NCBI GenBank assembly: GCA_944320855.1
Contig: CALUJF010000013.1
Location: 1 to 64,000, forward strand
DNA length: 64,000 nt
DNA from: an uncultured Phocaeicola sp.
GTDB lineage: Bacteria > Bacteroidota > Bacteroidia > Bacteroidales > Bacteroidaceae
Reading direction: 5' to 3'
Part shown: positions 37,177 to 44,790 of the stretch, in pieces
How the letters are laid out: each line of letters starts with the position of its first letter
Position numbering within the stretch: the stretch's first letter is position 1
Program-made: the position numbers and the translations under genes
Notes under the pieces: generated by a model
Told to the model about the DNA's origin: nothing
The model's database searches: none
Seen by the model: only the letters and a program-made list of their open reading frames with translations

Positions 37177-38565
37177 CTGCATTTCATGTGATGAGAAATC
37201 AACATCTAAAGGTGAGAAGTGTGAGATAATCTCAGAAGTTTTCTGAAAAAACATTATAAAGTATATTGGTAAGTACGTTATTCCATTTCTTTTGATTACT
37301 TCTCTATCGTTTGATAAGACATAAGCCCTTTTTACATTGTAGTCTTTGTTAGAAATGAACCTGTCCAATGAGGTATGATTTGTAAAATCTTTTCCGGATT
37401 TCACTTCAATAGGCATGGATGTCAAATCTTTTATGTCATCTACGAGAAAATCAACCTCTCCCAACTTTTTATTGTCATAATAGAACAATGGGAATCCATG
37501 CGCTTTAAGTTCCTGTGCTACCACAGTCTCATATACAGAACCCAAATTTATACTCTTGGAATCTTTGGTTATCGCATCAATATTCATTCCATAATAAATA
37601 TATGAAAGCATACCTACATCATTTAGATATAATTTAAGAAGGTTTTTTCCAGCAGATTCTATCATGGGAAACGTAGGTTGACTTACAGCCTGTACATTCA
37701 GAGCAATACCGGACGAAATAAGATATTCGAATTCCTCGATATAGTCGTCATATCTTTTCCAACTTTTGTTTTCTATATCCTTGAAAATGATTCTTTTCTT
37801 CTTATTTTCAAGATTAGATGGAATCATATCATAGATTCGTCTGATTTGCAACCTTTTAGAATTATCTTCTTCATACTTGGCCGCATCGATTTTATATAAA
37901 GTATGAACATTCTGATGTATTTTTCTTACACTCACAATATTCAATGTATTTACGAAAGTTTCTACAGCCTCCGGTAAACCTCCAACAATAAGATATTTCT
38001 TAAATAAATCAAGAAGTTTATTATGCATTGATACACTCAAAGACTTTTCCTCATTAAAATGTTCTCTGAATGAGTTGATAGCTTCTTGACCTACGCCGCA
38101 GGCTATAAGGAATTCCTCAAAGTCCATCGGGTACATTTGTTCTATCAACAAACTTCCTACCGGCACCGATGATGTCATTTTTAAAGCTACACCAAGCAAT
38201 GAACCGCTTGCTATATATGTGTATCTTCCATCTTCCTTCAAGAATTTCACCAAAGTAAGAAACTGTCCATATGCCTGTATCTCATCTATAAAGATAAGGG
38301 TCTTACTTTTTTCTTTAAGTTTATTTCCTGCTATGGCACTAAGTGCTATGTAGAAATCCTCAACGGTATTTACATTGGCAAACAGTCTGTCACCCTGTTT
38401 GTCTTTCTCAAAATTAATCTCAATGTAGTTCTCAAACATTGACTTACCTACGTGTCTGACAATATAAGATTTGCCTATCTGTCTTGCACCCTCGATAAGC
38501 ATTACTTCTTTGATGTTTGAAGCAAAATAGTCACGTATTTTCGACTCTATCTTCCTAAAAAGCAT
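37174..38565 (-). CDS. AAA-family ATPase with DUF4143 (AAA_14 type)
   Basis: A 463-residue protein with Walker A GARQIGKS (about residues 26-33), Walker B KTLIFIDEIQ, and a C-terminal DUF4143 nuclease-like region (LGEVDFLVDD, MPIEVKSGKDF) that resembles a PD-(D/E)xK core. Such ATPases are abundant and variable in Bacteroidales; their role is not established. The promoter region upstream carries three 33-bp direct repeats. The gene converges on the fimbrillin gene with the palindrome between them. Confidence 0.88.
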   Translation of the reverse strand: MLFRKIESKIRDYFASNIKEVMLIEGARQIGKSYIVRHVGKSMFENYIEINFEKDKQGDRLFANVNTVEDFYIALSAIAGNKLKEKSKTLIFIDEIQAYGQFLTLVKFLKEDGRYTYIASGSLLGVALKMTSSVPVGSLLIEQMYPMDFEEFLIACGVGQEAINSFREHFNEEKSLSVSMHNKLLDLFKKYLIVGGLPEAVETFVNTLNIVSVRKIHQNVHTLYKIDAAKYEEDNSKRLQIRRIYDMIPSNLENKKKRIIFKDIENKSWKRYDDYIEEFEYLISSGIALNVQAVSQPTFPMIESAGKNLLKLYLNDVGMLSYIYYGMNIDAITKDSKSINLGSVYETVVAQELKAHGFPLFYYDNKKLGEVDFLVDDIKDLTSMPIEVKSGKDFTNHTSLDRFISNKDYNVKRAYVLSNDREVIKRNGITYLPIYFIMFFQKTSEIISHFSPLDVDFSSHEMQ

Positions 38566-38585
38566 AATTCATTGATTTAGTGATA

Positions 38586-38593
38586 CAAAGATA
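38586..38593 (-). promoter_or_regulatory. Candidate -7 box of the AAA/DUF4143 gene
   Basis: On the minus strand the sequence is TATCTTTG, matching TAnnTTTG, 20 bp before the start codon. The repeat array lies immediately upstream of it. Confidence 0.55.
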
Positions 38594-38611
38594 CTATTTT
38601 TCAGATAAAAA

Positions 38612-38690
38612 GGTGCGTTTTTCCTAAAAAATAGTACCTAAAAAGGTGCGTTTTCCTAAAAAATCACCCCCTATTTTGGTGCGTTTTTCC
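38612..38690. repeat. Three 33-bp direct repeats upstream of the ATPase promoter
   Basis: GGTGCGTTTT(T)CC occurs at 38612, 38645 and 38678, exactly 33 bp apart, followed in the first two units by TAAAAAAT. The array fills the gap between the helicase and ATPase genes and lies just upstream of the ATPase -7 box, so it may be an operator or UP-type element. Confidence 0.75.
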
Positions 38691-38691
38691 A

Positions 38692-40809
38692 TTATCTGAA
38701 CCTCTCCACTATCTCCATTATATCATCGCCGTACTTCTCTATAGTCTTCTTGCCTATACACTTTATGCGGAGAAGCTCACGCTCGTTCTTAGGCAGGTGG
38801 TTCGACAATCCTATGATAGCCGTCTGCTGGAGCACGGTATATGCCGGAAGTCCAAGCTCTGCAGCCTTCTTTCTGCGCCATTCCACCAATGCACGATAAA
38901 GTTCCATATTTCCAATATCGCTGCTCTCCTGTGCGATTTTCTTATCCGGTTTCTCAGTTCTCTCACGTTTCTTGCTTTTCACCGCCTTGTCTTCCTCCAT
39001 GCTGAGTATGGCACGCTTACGGAGAAAATCCTGCACGTGAACCCCCCGGTCGTGTACATGTTCCATCAGAGCGGATTTTATTCTCACGGCATCTGTCAGC
39101 TCGTCGAAGGCTGTTTCTAATCTTTTTCTTATTTCTTTATTGTCGGACGTAATGTCAGTAGCGTCCAACAGGTCCTGAAGCGGCCTAAGCATTTCGGCAA
39201 AATATTGGGATGCACTGAATATACGGTCCTGCAAGGCAGTGTCTGTATCGCAATCGGCAGCCTGTGATGCGATACGCATATACTGGTTTTCAAATTTTGC
39301 ACTGACCTCAGTTATCGACTTTTTGAAACGCTCTGCCTCACGTTTGTACATCTCCAACTGCTTGGGATAGGTTCTGTACAGATGCTCATCCACCAATCGG
39401 ATATAATGATTCAGAGATATATCCATTTGCCTGAATCCGAAAAGCTGTTTCAGCAAATCGGTGAAATATGCTTTATGCATGGCCGAACACTGCTCTATGG
39501 TAGGCGATAATTTACGCTGTTCTTCAGTGAAAGCATCAATCAACCTGTCGCTTATCACTGCACCGGCAGAGATGGGAGAACTGAGAATCAGTCCTTCGAG
39601 GGTACGGCATCGGCTCAGTGCCACGTACGCCTGTCCGTGGGCAAAGGATGACGATACGTCTATTATGGCCTTGTCGAATGTCAGTCCCTGGCTTTTGTGA
39701 ACCGTTATCGCCCATGCCAGCTTCAGAGGATACTGTTTGAATGTTCCCTCCACTTCCTCTACTATCTCTTTTGTTTCTTCATCCAGACGATATTTGGCAT
39801 TTGCCCATTCTGCCTCCTCAAGACTTACTCTCGTGCCGGTTTCGTTTACCATAACTTCTATCCCTTCGTTCGAGATATTGGTTATACGTCCTATAGAACC
39901 GTTGGCATAACGGTGCATACCCGAAATGTCGTTTTTCACAAACATCACCTGCGCACCCTTCTTCAGTTCCAGTTCAAGCTCTGTAGGGTATGAATAGTCA
40001 GGGAAATCGCCTTCTATAGTTGCCTTGAATCTGTAACTCCGCGAAGGGAGTTCATCCAATTTCTTCTGATTGATTCTCTGTGCCTGAATATTATGTGTGG
40101 TGAGGCGGATATAACCTTCGTCATCGCCCGGATTTATACGAGGGGTGTATCTGCTGTTCAAGGTGTTTATTATCTCGTTTGTACAGCGGTTCTCTCTTAT
40201 GGCATTCAGAAGCGAGAGGAATCGTGCGTCACTCTGGCGGTAGACTTGCTTCAGTTCTATAGTGCAGAAAGATGTTTCGCGCAGGGCATGGCTTGAAAAG
40301 AAATAAGGCGAGTCATAATATTCCGAAAGCATCTGCCACTCATCGCTTTTTGCAACGGGAGGAAGCTGCTGTATGTCGCCTATAAGGAGAAGCTGAACGC
40401 CGCCGAAAGGCTTGCTGTTACGTCTGAAACGGCGAAGCACATCGTCTATGGCATCCAGCAGGTCGGCACGTACCATACTAATCTCGTCTATCACCAGCAG
40501 GTCTATGCTCCGCATGATGTTCAGTTTCTCTTTCCCGAATCGGAAACGGTATTTTGCATCTCCTCCGAAAGCCGTACCCGGTATATATGGAGCAAACGGA
40601 AGCTGGAAGAAAGAGTGTATGGTCATTCCTCCGGCATTAATGGCGGCAATACCTGTCGGCGCAAGGATAATCATCCTCTTGGGTGACTTCTCGACCAAGG
40701 AACGCAGAAACGTAGTCTTACCTGTTCCGGCTTTCCCTGTAAGGAATATATTGGTACCGGTCTGTGCTATCAGGGTGTTGGCGAGTTCAAGTTCGGGATT
40801 TGTATTCAT
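38692..40809 (-). CDS. PIF1-like DNA helicase with C-terminal HRDC domain
   Basis: A 705-residue superfamily 1 helicase. Seen: Walker A GKAGTGKTTFLRS (about 23-35), the PIF1-like APTGIAAINAGGMTIHSFF motif, Walker B LLVIDEISMV, GDIQQLPPV, YRQSDARF, and the C-terminal AITVHKSQGLTFDKAIIDV and YVALSRCR motifs. After residue 440 follows a helical, charged region and an HRDC-like domain at the end (LYRALVEWRRKKAAELGLPAYTVL). It probably unwinds DNA during replication or repair. A minus-strand TACATTTG box at 40857-40864 may be its -7 element. Confidence 0.92.
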   Translation of the reverse strand: MNTNPELELANTLIAQTGTNIFLTGKAGTGKTTFLRSLVEKSPKRMIILAPTGIAAINAGGMTIHSFFQLPFAPYIPGTAFGGDAKYRFRFGKEKLNIMRSIDLLVIDEISMVRADLLDAIDDVLRRFRRNSKPFGGVQLLLIGDIQQLPPVAKSDEWQMLSEYYDSPYFFSSHALRETSFCTIELKQVYRQSDARFLSLLNAIRENRCTNEIINTLNSRYTPRINPGDDEGYIRLTTHNIQAQRINQKKLDELPSRSYRFKATIEGDFPDYSYPTELELELKKGAQVMFVKNDISGMHRYANGSIGRITNISNEGIEVMVNETGTRVSLEEAEWANAKYRLDEETKEIVEEVEGTFKQYPLKLAWAITVHKSQGLTFDKAIIDVSSSFAHGQAYVALSRCRTLEGLILSSPISAGAVISDRLIDAFTEEQRKLSPTIEQCSAMHKAYFTDLLKQLFGFRQMDISLNHYIRLVDEHLYRTYPKQLEMYKREAERFKKSITEVSAKFENQYMRIASQAADCDTDTALQDRIFSASQYFAEMLRPLQDLLDATDITSDNKEIRKRLETAFDELTDAVRIKSALMEHVHDRGVHVQDFLRKRAILSMEEDKAVKSKKRERTEKPDKKIAQESSDIGNMELYRALVEWRRKKAAELGLPAYTVLQQTAIIGLSNHLPKNERELLRIKCIGKKTIEKYGDDIMEIVERFR

Positions 40810-40950
40810 TTGCTGTAAATATTAGTTGATTATATGGATGCTTCCCTCGTATATGGCAAATGTAGCTTTTTTCACCGATACTTTTGGTTTATCGGCTTAA
40901 AAAGTTCAATATACTCTGTTGAAAAGATGAAAATGCCTGTTCATATTCTA

Positions 40951-41032
40951 TAAATACAATCTATGTTTTTATAAATACAAGTTATATATATAAATATACA
41001 AGTTGTATTTACATATATATAAGTTGTATTTA
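40951..41032. promoter_or_regulatory. Operator-like array of TAAATACAA / TTGTATTTA repeats
   Basis: TAAATACAA is at 40951-40959 and 40972-40980; its reverse complement TTGTATTTA is at 41003-41011 and 41024-41032. Both pairs have a 21-bp period, two helical turns, and a degenerate copy (TAAATATACAA) lies between. This arrangement suggests cooperative binding of a dimeric protein. Confidence 0.6.
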
Positions 41033-41138
41033 CAGAATATTTAAAGGTGTTTATATTTTTATAATCGCTTATATATAAGTTCTTAAACCATCAAGAAATT
41101 TAATAGCATACAATTATCATAGATAAAATTAAAATGAA

Positions 41139-41146
41139 TATCTTTG
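41139..41146 (+). promoter_or_regulatory. Candidate -7 box for the KilA-N gene
   Basis: TATCTTTG matches TAnnTTTG 51 bp before ATG 41197. No TTG at the -33 distance. Confidence 0.4.
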
Positions 41147-41196
41147 TAACTATCACTCAGATATATGCGTATTAAAACCACTATAATCTTTTATAA

Positions 41197-42003
41197 ATGA
41201 AAAAACAAATTATCCACATAGATAATGCAGAAATATCTCTTCTTTCACAAGGACAAGAAGATTATATCTCGTTAACAGATATGGCTCATAGTCAAATGCA
41301 AGAACATATAATATTCCGTTGGATGAGCCTTAAAAGCACTATTGAATATATTGGCGAATGGGAAGCTTTATATAATCCTAATTTTAATTATACCGAATTC
41401 GGTACAATTAAAAATGCTGCCGGCAGTAATAATTTTGTACTATCGGTAAAAACATGGATTGAACGTACTAATGCTATCGGAATAGTTGCAAAAGCAGGTA
41501 GATATGGAGGTACATACGCCCATAAAGATATAGCGTATCATTTCGGAATGTGGATTAGTCCACGTTTTCAATTATTATTAGTAAAGGAATACCAACGCCT
41601 ACAAGAGGAAAAGCAGAAATTATTTGGATGGACAGCAAAAAGAGAATTATCCAAGATTAACTACCACATTCATACTGATGCAATAAAACATAACCTTATA
41701 CCACAAGAATTAAGTCAACAGCAAATTTCATTTGTATATGCCAACGAGGCTGATGTTCTTAATGTTGCACTATTCGGACAAACAGCTAAACAATGGAGAG
41801 ATTCACATCCGGAATTAAAAGGAAACATAAGAGATTATGCAACCATAAATGAATTAATATGTCTATCAAACATGGAAAATTTAAATGCTGTATTTATAAA
41901 TGAAGGTATTCCTCAATCAGAAAGACTTATAAAACTAAATCGAATTGCAATCCAGCAAATGAAAGTTTTAGAGGAGGCAAATCATAGAAATTTATTAAAA
42001 TAA
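41197..42003 (+). CDS. KilA-N domain protein
   Basis: A 268-residue protein whose first ~150 residues fit KilA-N (YISLTDMAHSQ, IIFRWMSLKSTIEYIGEWEALYN, AGRYGGTYAHKDIAYHFGMWISPRF), a DNA-binding domain common in phage and mobile-element proteins. The C-terminal half is helical and unassigned. Codon use is more AT-rich than that of its neighbours and it stands alone without phage genes, so it looks acquired. It may bind the repeat array upstream; this is inference. Confidence 0.85.
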   Translation: MKKQIIHIDNAEISLLSQGQEDYISLTDMAHSQMQEHIIFRWMSLKSTIEYIGEWEALYNPNFNYTEFGTIKNAAGSNNFVLSVKTWIERTNAIGIVAKAGRYGGTYAHKDIAYHFGMWISPRFQLLLVKEYQRLQEEKQKLFGWTAKRELSKINYHIHTDAIKHNLIPQELSQQQISFVYANEADVLNVALFGQTAKQWRDSHPELKGNIRDYATINELICLSNMENLNAVFINEGIPQSERLIKLNRIAIQQMKVLEEANHRNLLK

Positions 42004-42045
42004 CATTATTAACCACTTCCGACATCATAATTCATTTATCATACA

Positions 42046-42053
42046 TATATTTG
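42046..42053 (+). promoter_or_regulatory. Candidate -7 box for threonine aldolase gene
   Basis: TATATTTG fits TAnnTTTG and lies 26 bp before ATG 42080. No -33 TTG is seen. Confidence 0.45.
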
Positions 42054-42079
42054 CACCCGAATTATAAATCCAAACAACA

Positions 42080-43105
42080 ATGCTATACTTTTACACAGAC
42101 TATATGGAAGGGGCACACCCGGAAGTGATGCGCCGACTGGTGGAAACAAATCTTGAACATACCACAGGATATGGCTCGGACCAGTATACACAGAGAGCAA
42201 AACAGCTTATCAGAGAGGCTTGCGGACAACAGGAGGCTGCCGTACATTTCCTCGTGGGAGGAACACAGACCAATGCTACGGTGATAGATGCGCTGCTAAG
42301 ACATCACGAAGGAGTACTGGCTGCCGAAAGCGCACATATCAACGTTCACGAATCGGGAGCTATAGAAGCTACCGGACATAAGGTTCTTACTCTGCCTCAA
42401 TACGAAGGCAAAATCAAGGCTGAGGACATAGAGAAATATATATCCGATTTCTACCGCGACGAGACTTACGAACATATGGTTGCTCCGGGAATGGTTTATA
42501 TCTCTCATCCTACGGAATACGGAACACTATACACACTCGAAGAGCTTGAAAACATCAGCCGTGTATGCCGTAAGGCGGATATTCCACTGTATATGGACGG
42601 GGCAAGACTTGGCTACGGACTGGCAGCAGAGGGAACTGATGTCACTCTGAAAGATATTGCAAGGCTGTGTGATGTGTTCTACATAGGGGGAACAAAGGTG
42701 GGTGCCCTCTTTGGCGAGGCCGTAGTGGCTGCAAATCCTAAACGCTTGCCTCATTTCTTCCCTCTGATAAAACAGCATGGAGCACTGTTGGCAAAAGGAA
42801 GATTGCAGGGTGTTCAGTTCGAGACTCTGTTCACCGACGGACTGTATGAGAAAATAGCCGGACATGCTGTCCGCATGGCAATGAAGCTGAAGCAGGCCTT
42901 CAAGGACAAAGGATATAAGATTTTTATCGACTCGCCTACAAACCAGCAGTTCGTATGTATGCCAAACACAGAGATTGACAGACTTTCTCCACACGTAGGA
43001 TTCGAACTTTGGGGACCGCGTGGCGAGAAGGAAACTGTGGTGAGATTCGTCACTAATTGGGCCACTCGCGAAGAAGACGTGGACGCTTTTATAGAATTAT
43101 TATAA
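42080..43105 (+). CDS. Threonine aldolase-family PLP enzyme
   Basis: A 341-residue fold-type I PLP enzyme of the beta-eliminating lyase (PF01212) group. Landmarks are YTDYMEGAHPEVM, GSDQYTQRAKQLI, a glycine-containing FLVGGTQTNAT phosphate loop, HINVHESGAIEATGHK, LYMDGARLGYGLA with the pyridine-binding Asp, and YIGGTKVGALFGEA with the likely PLP lysine Lys206. The expected reaction is cleavage of L-threonine or L-allo-threonine to glycine and acetaldehyde. It appears monocistronic. Other aldolases or amino-acid lyases of the same fold cannot be excluded. Confidence 0.88.
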   Translation: MLYFYTDYMEGAHPEVMRRLVETNLEHTTGYGSDQYTQRAKQLIREACGQQEAAVHFLVGGTQTNATVIDALLRHHEGVLAAESAHINVHESGAIEATGHKVLTLPQYEGKIKAEDIEKYISDFYRDETYEHMVAPGMVYISHPTEYGTLYTLEELENISRVCRKADIPLYMDGARLGYGLAAEGTDVTLKDIARLCDVFYIGGTKVGALFGEAVVAANPKRLPHFFPLIKQHGALLAKGRLQGVQFETLFTDGLYEKIAGHAVRMAMKLKQAFKDKGYKIFIDSPTNQQFVCMPNTEIDRLSPHVGFELWGPRGEKETVVRFVTNWATREEDVDAFIELL

Positions 43106-43122
43106 GAAACACCGCTAAAACA

Positions 43123-43180
43123 TTGATTAAGCGGCTGAAATTACGTAATTTTGTACCCTAAAACAAAATTACGTAATTTT
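43123..43180 (+). promoter_or_regulatory. Promoter with two AAATTACGTAATTT palindromes
   Basis: TTG at 43123-43125 and TAATTTTG at 43146-43153 are 20 bp apart, a full Bacteroidales promoter. The palindrome AAATTACGTAATTT (43138-43151) overlaps the -7 box and a second one, AAAATTACGTAATTTT (43165-43180), lies at the predicted start of transcription 10 bp before ATG 43190. The pair looks like an operator that would block RNA polymerase. Confidence 0.65.
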
Positions 43181-43189
43181 TTTTCAAAC

Positions 43190-44710
43190 ATGAATCAAGA
43201 ATTCGAGCTTATCGCCAAAACATTCCAGGGGCTGGAAGAAGTATTGGCACAAGAACTCACAGAATTGGGAGCCGGCAACATCGAAATCGGTCGCCGTATG
43301 GTTTCCTTCACCGGTGATAAGGCAATGATGTACAAGGCAAACTTCTGCCTTCGTACTGCAATCCGCATCCTTAAGCCTATCAAACACTTCACTGCCAACT
43401 CGGCCGACGAGGTTTACGATGCAGTAAAGGCTATCGAATGGAGCGAGTATATCGACAATACATGCAGCTTCAGCGTAGATGCTGTAGTATTCTCGGAAGA
43501 ATTCCGCCACTCTAAGTTCGTTGCATACAAGGTGAAAGATGCCATTGTAGACTATTTCCGCGAGAAGACAGGAAGCCGTCCGTCGGTACGCATCAACAAT
43601 CCTGACTTGGGTATCAACATCCACATCGCAGAAAACCAGTGTACTTTGTCACTCGACAGTTCGGGCGAATCTCTACACCGCCGCGGCTACCGTCAGGAAC
43701 AGGTGGAAGCTCCGCTTAACGAAGTTCTCGCTGCCGGAATGATATTGATGACAGGTTGGAGAGGCGAATGCGACCTTATTGACCCTATGTGCGGTTCGGG
43801 TACTATTCCTATCGAGGCTGCACTGATAGCACGCAACATCGCTCCGGGTGTGTTCCGCAAAGAATTCGGATTCGAGAAATGGAAAGATTTCGACCGCGAG
43901 CTTCTCGATTCAATCTATAACGACGACTCGCAGGAAAAAGAATTCAACCACAAGATATACGGTTACGACAACAATCCTAAGGCAAACGAAATTGCCACTC
44001 ACAACGTAAAGGCTGCCGGTCTGAGCAGAGATATAGTACTGAAGATACAGCCGTTCCAGCAGTTCGAACAGCCTAAGGAAAAGAGCATCATCATAACAAA
44101 TCCTCCTTACGGTGAGAGAATCTCATCGGACGACCTGCTTGGTCTGTACAAGATGATTGGTGAAAGACTGAAACATGCTTTCACAGGCAACGATGCGTGG
44201 ATATTGAGCTACCGCGATGAGTGTTTCGACCAGATAGGACTTAAGCCAAGCGTGAAAATACGCCTGATAAACGGTGCTTTGGAGTGTCAGTTCCGCCAGT
44301 ATCAGCTGTTCGACGGCAAGTTCAAGGCATTCAGAAGCGGTGAGGAAGGCAAGAACTTCAAGCCCAAGAGCGAAGAAAGAAGCGAAAGACCAAGAAGAAG
44401 GAGTGAGAAGCCTGAGTTCGGAAAAGACGACCGCAAGGACAGAAAACCTTTCGGTAACGACAAAGGTGAAAGAATGGAGCGTAAAGACGGTGATGCCAAA
44501 CCTGCATTCAGAGGAAGAAGAGCGGGCGACGGCAAAGAATTCACACGCGAGAGAAAGAGCGAATTCAAATACCGCGACGAAAGCAAGCCACGCACTCCGC
44601 GTCCTTCGACAGACGACGGACGTCCTAAAGCTGCGCCTGCACCAAGATATATGCACAGCAGACGCAAGCCGGAAGATTTGTTGGCTACGGAAGAAAACAA
44701 CGTTGATTAA
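43190..44710 (+). CDS. THUMP-domain SAM-dependent RNA methyltransferase with charged C-terminal tail
   Basis: About 506 residues from ATG 43190 (MNQEFELIAKTF); a start 39 bp upstream would lie inside the promoter. An N-terminal THUMP domain (about 1-155) is followed by an RlmL-N/UPF0020-like methyltransferase domain with the SAM-site DPMCGSGTIPIEAALIARN and the catalytic NPPYGERIS, typical of N2-guanine rRNA methyltransferases. From about residue 385 on, a 120-residue tail of Arg/Lys/Glu/Asp-rich repeats (GEEGKNFKPKSEERSERPRR and similar) is probably disordered and RNA-binding. It likely methylates 23S rRNA or tRNA. Confidence 0.88.
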   Translation: MNQEFELIAKTFQGLEEVLAQELTELGAGNIEIGRRMVSFTGDKAMMYKANFCLRTAIRILKPIKHFTANSADEVYDAVKAIEWSEYIDNTCSFSVDAVVFSEEFRHSKFVAYKVKDAIVDYFREKTGSRPSVRINNPDLGINIHIAENQCTLSLDSSGESLHRRGYRQEQVEAPLNEVLAAGMILMTGWRGECDLIDPMCGSGTIPIEAALIARNIAPGVFRKEFGFEKWKDFDRELLDSIYNDDSQEKEFNHKIYGYDNNPKANEIATHNVKAAGLSRDIVLKIQPFQQFEQPKEKSIIITNPPYGERISSDDLLGLYKMIGERLKHAFTGNDAWILSYRDECFDQIGLKPSVKIRLINGALECQFRQYQLFDGKFKAFRSGEEGKNFKPKSEERSERPRRRSEKPEFGKDDRKDRKPFGNDKGERMERKDGDAKPAFRGRRAGDGKEFTRERKSEFKYRDESKPRTPRPSTDDGRPKAAPAPRYMHSRRKPEDLLATEENNVD

Positions 44711-44717
44711 TACATAT

Positions 44718-44760
44718 CCTTGCAGGGTAAAATACTTACCCTGCAAGGTTTCATATTTTT
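44718..44760 (+). terminator. Rho-independent terminator after the methyltransferase gene
   Basis: CCTTGCAGGGTAA (44718-44730), loop AATAC, then TTACCCTGCAAGG (44736-44748), a perfect 13-bp stem, followed by a T-rich tail ending ATTTTT. Confidence 0.88.
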
Positions 44761-44790
44761 AAAACGATTCTATAAAGTAACAGGAAAAAC

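Larger units (their letters stand above)
40810..41196. other. Divergent intergenic region with 21-bp-phased repeats
   Basis: No gene is seen in these 387 bp. The region separates the divergent helicase and KilA-N genes and contains the repeat array at 40951-41032, a minus-strand -7-like box (40857-40864) and a plus-strand TATCTTTG box (41139-41146). Confidence 0.7.

Noticed and set aside
37174..38565. AAA/DUF4143 ATPase as a toxin-antitoxin or defence module
   Set aside because: It is a single gene without a partner, and the family is too widespread and uncharacterised to support a defence claim.
41197..42003. KilA-N gene as part of a prophage
   Set aside because: No integrase, capsid, terminase or attachment-site repeats occur around it; flanking genes are ordinary chromosomal ones.
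43184..43624. Antisense open frame of 146 codons over the THUMP domain
   Set aside because: No recognisable protein features; shadow of the methyltransferase frame.
44123..44746. Long antisense open frame (207 codons) opposite the methyltransferase tail
   Set aside because: It mirrors the low-complexity charged tail and has no domain, promoter or plausible start context; the plus-strand THUMP methyltransferase explains the region.
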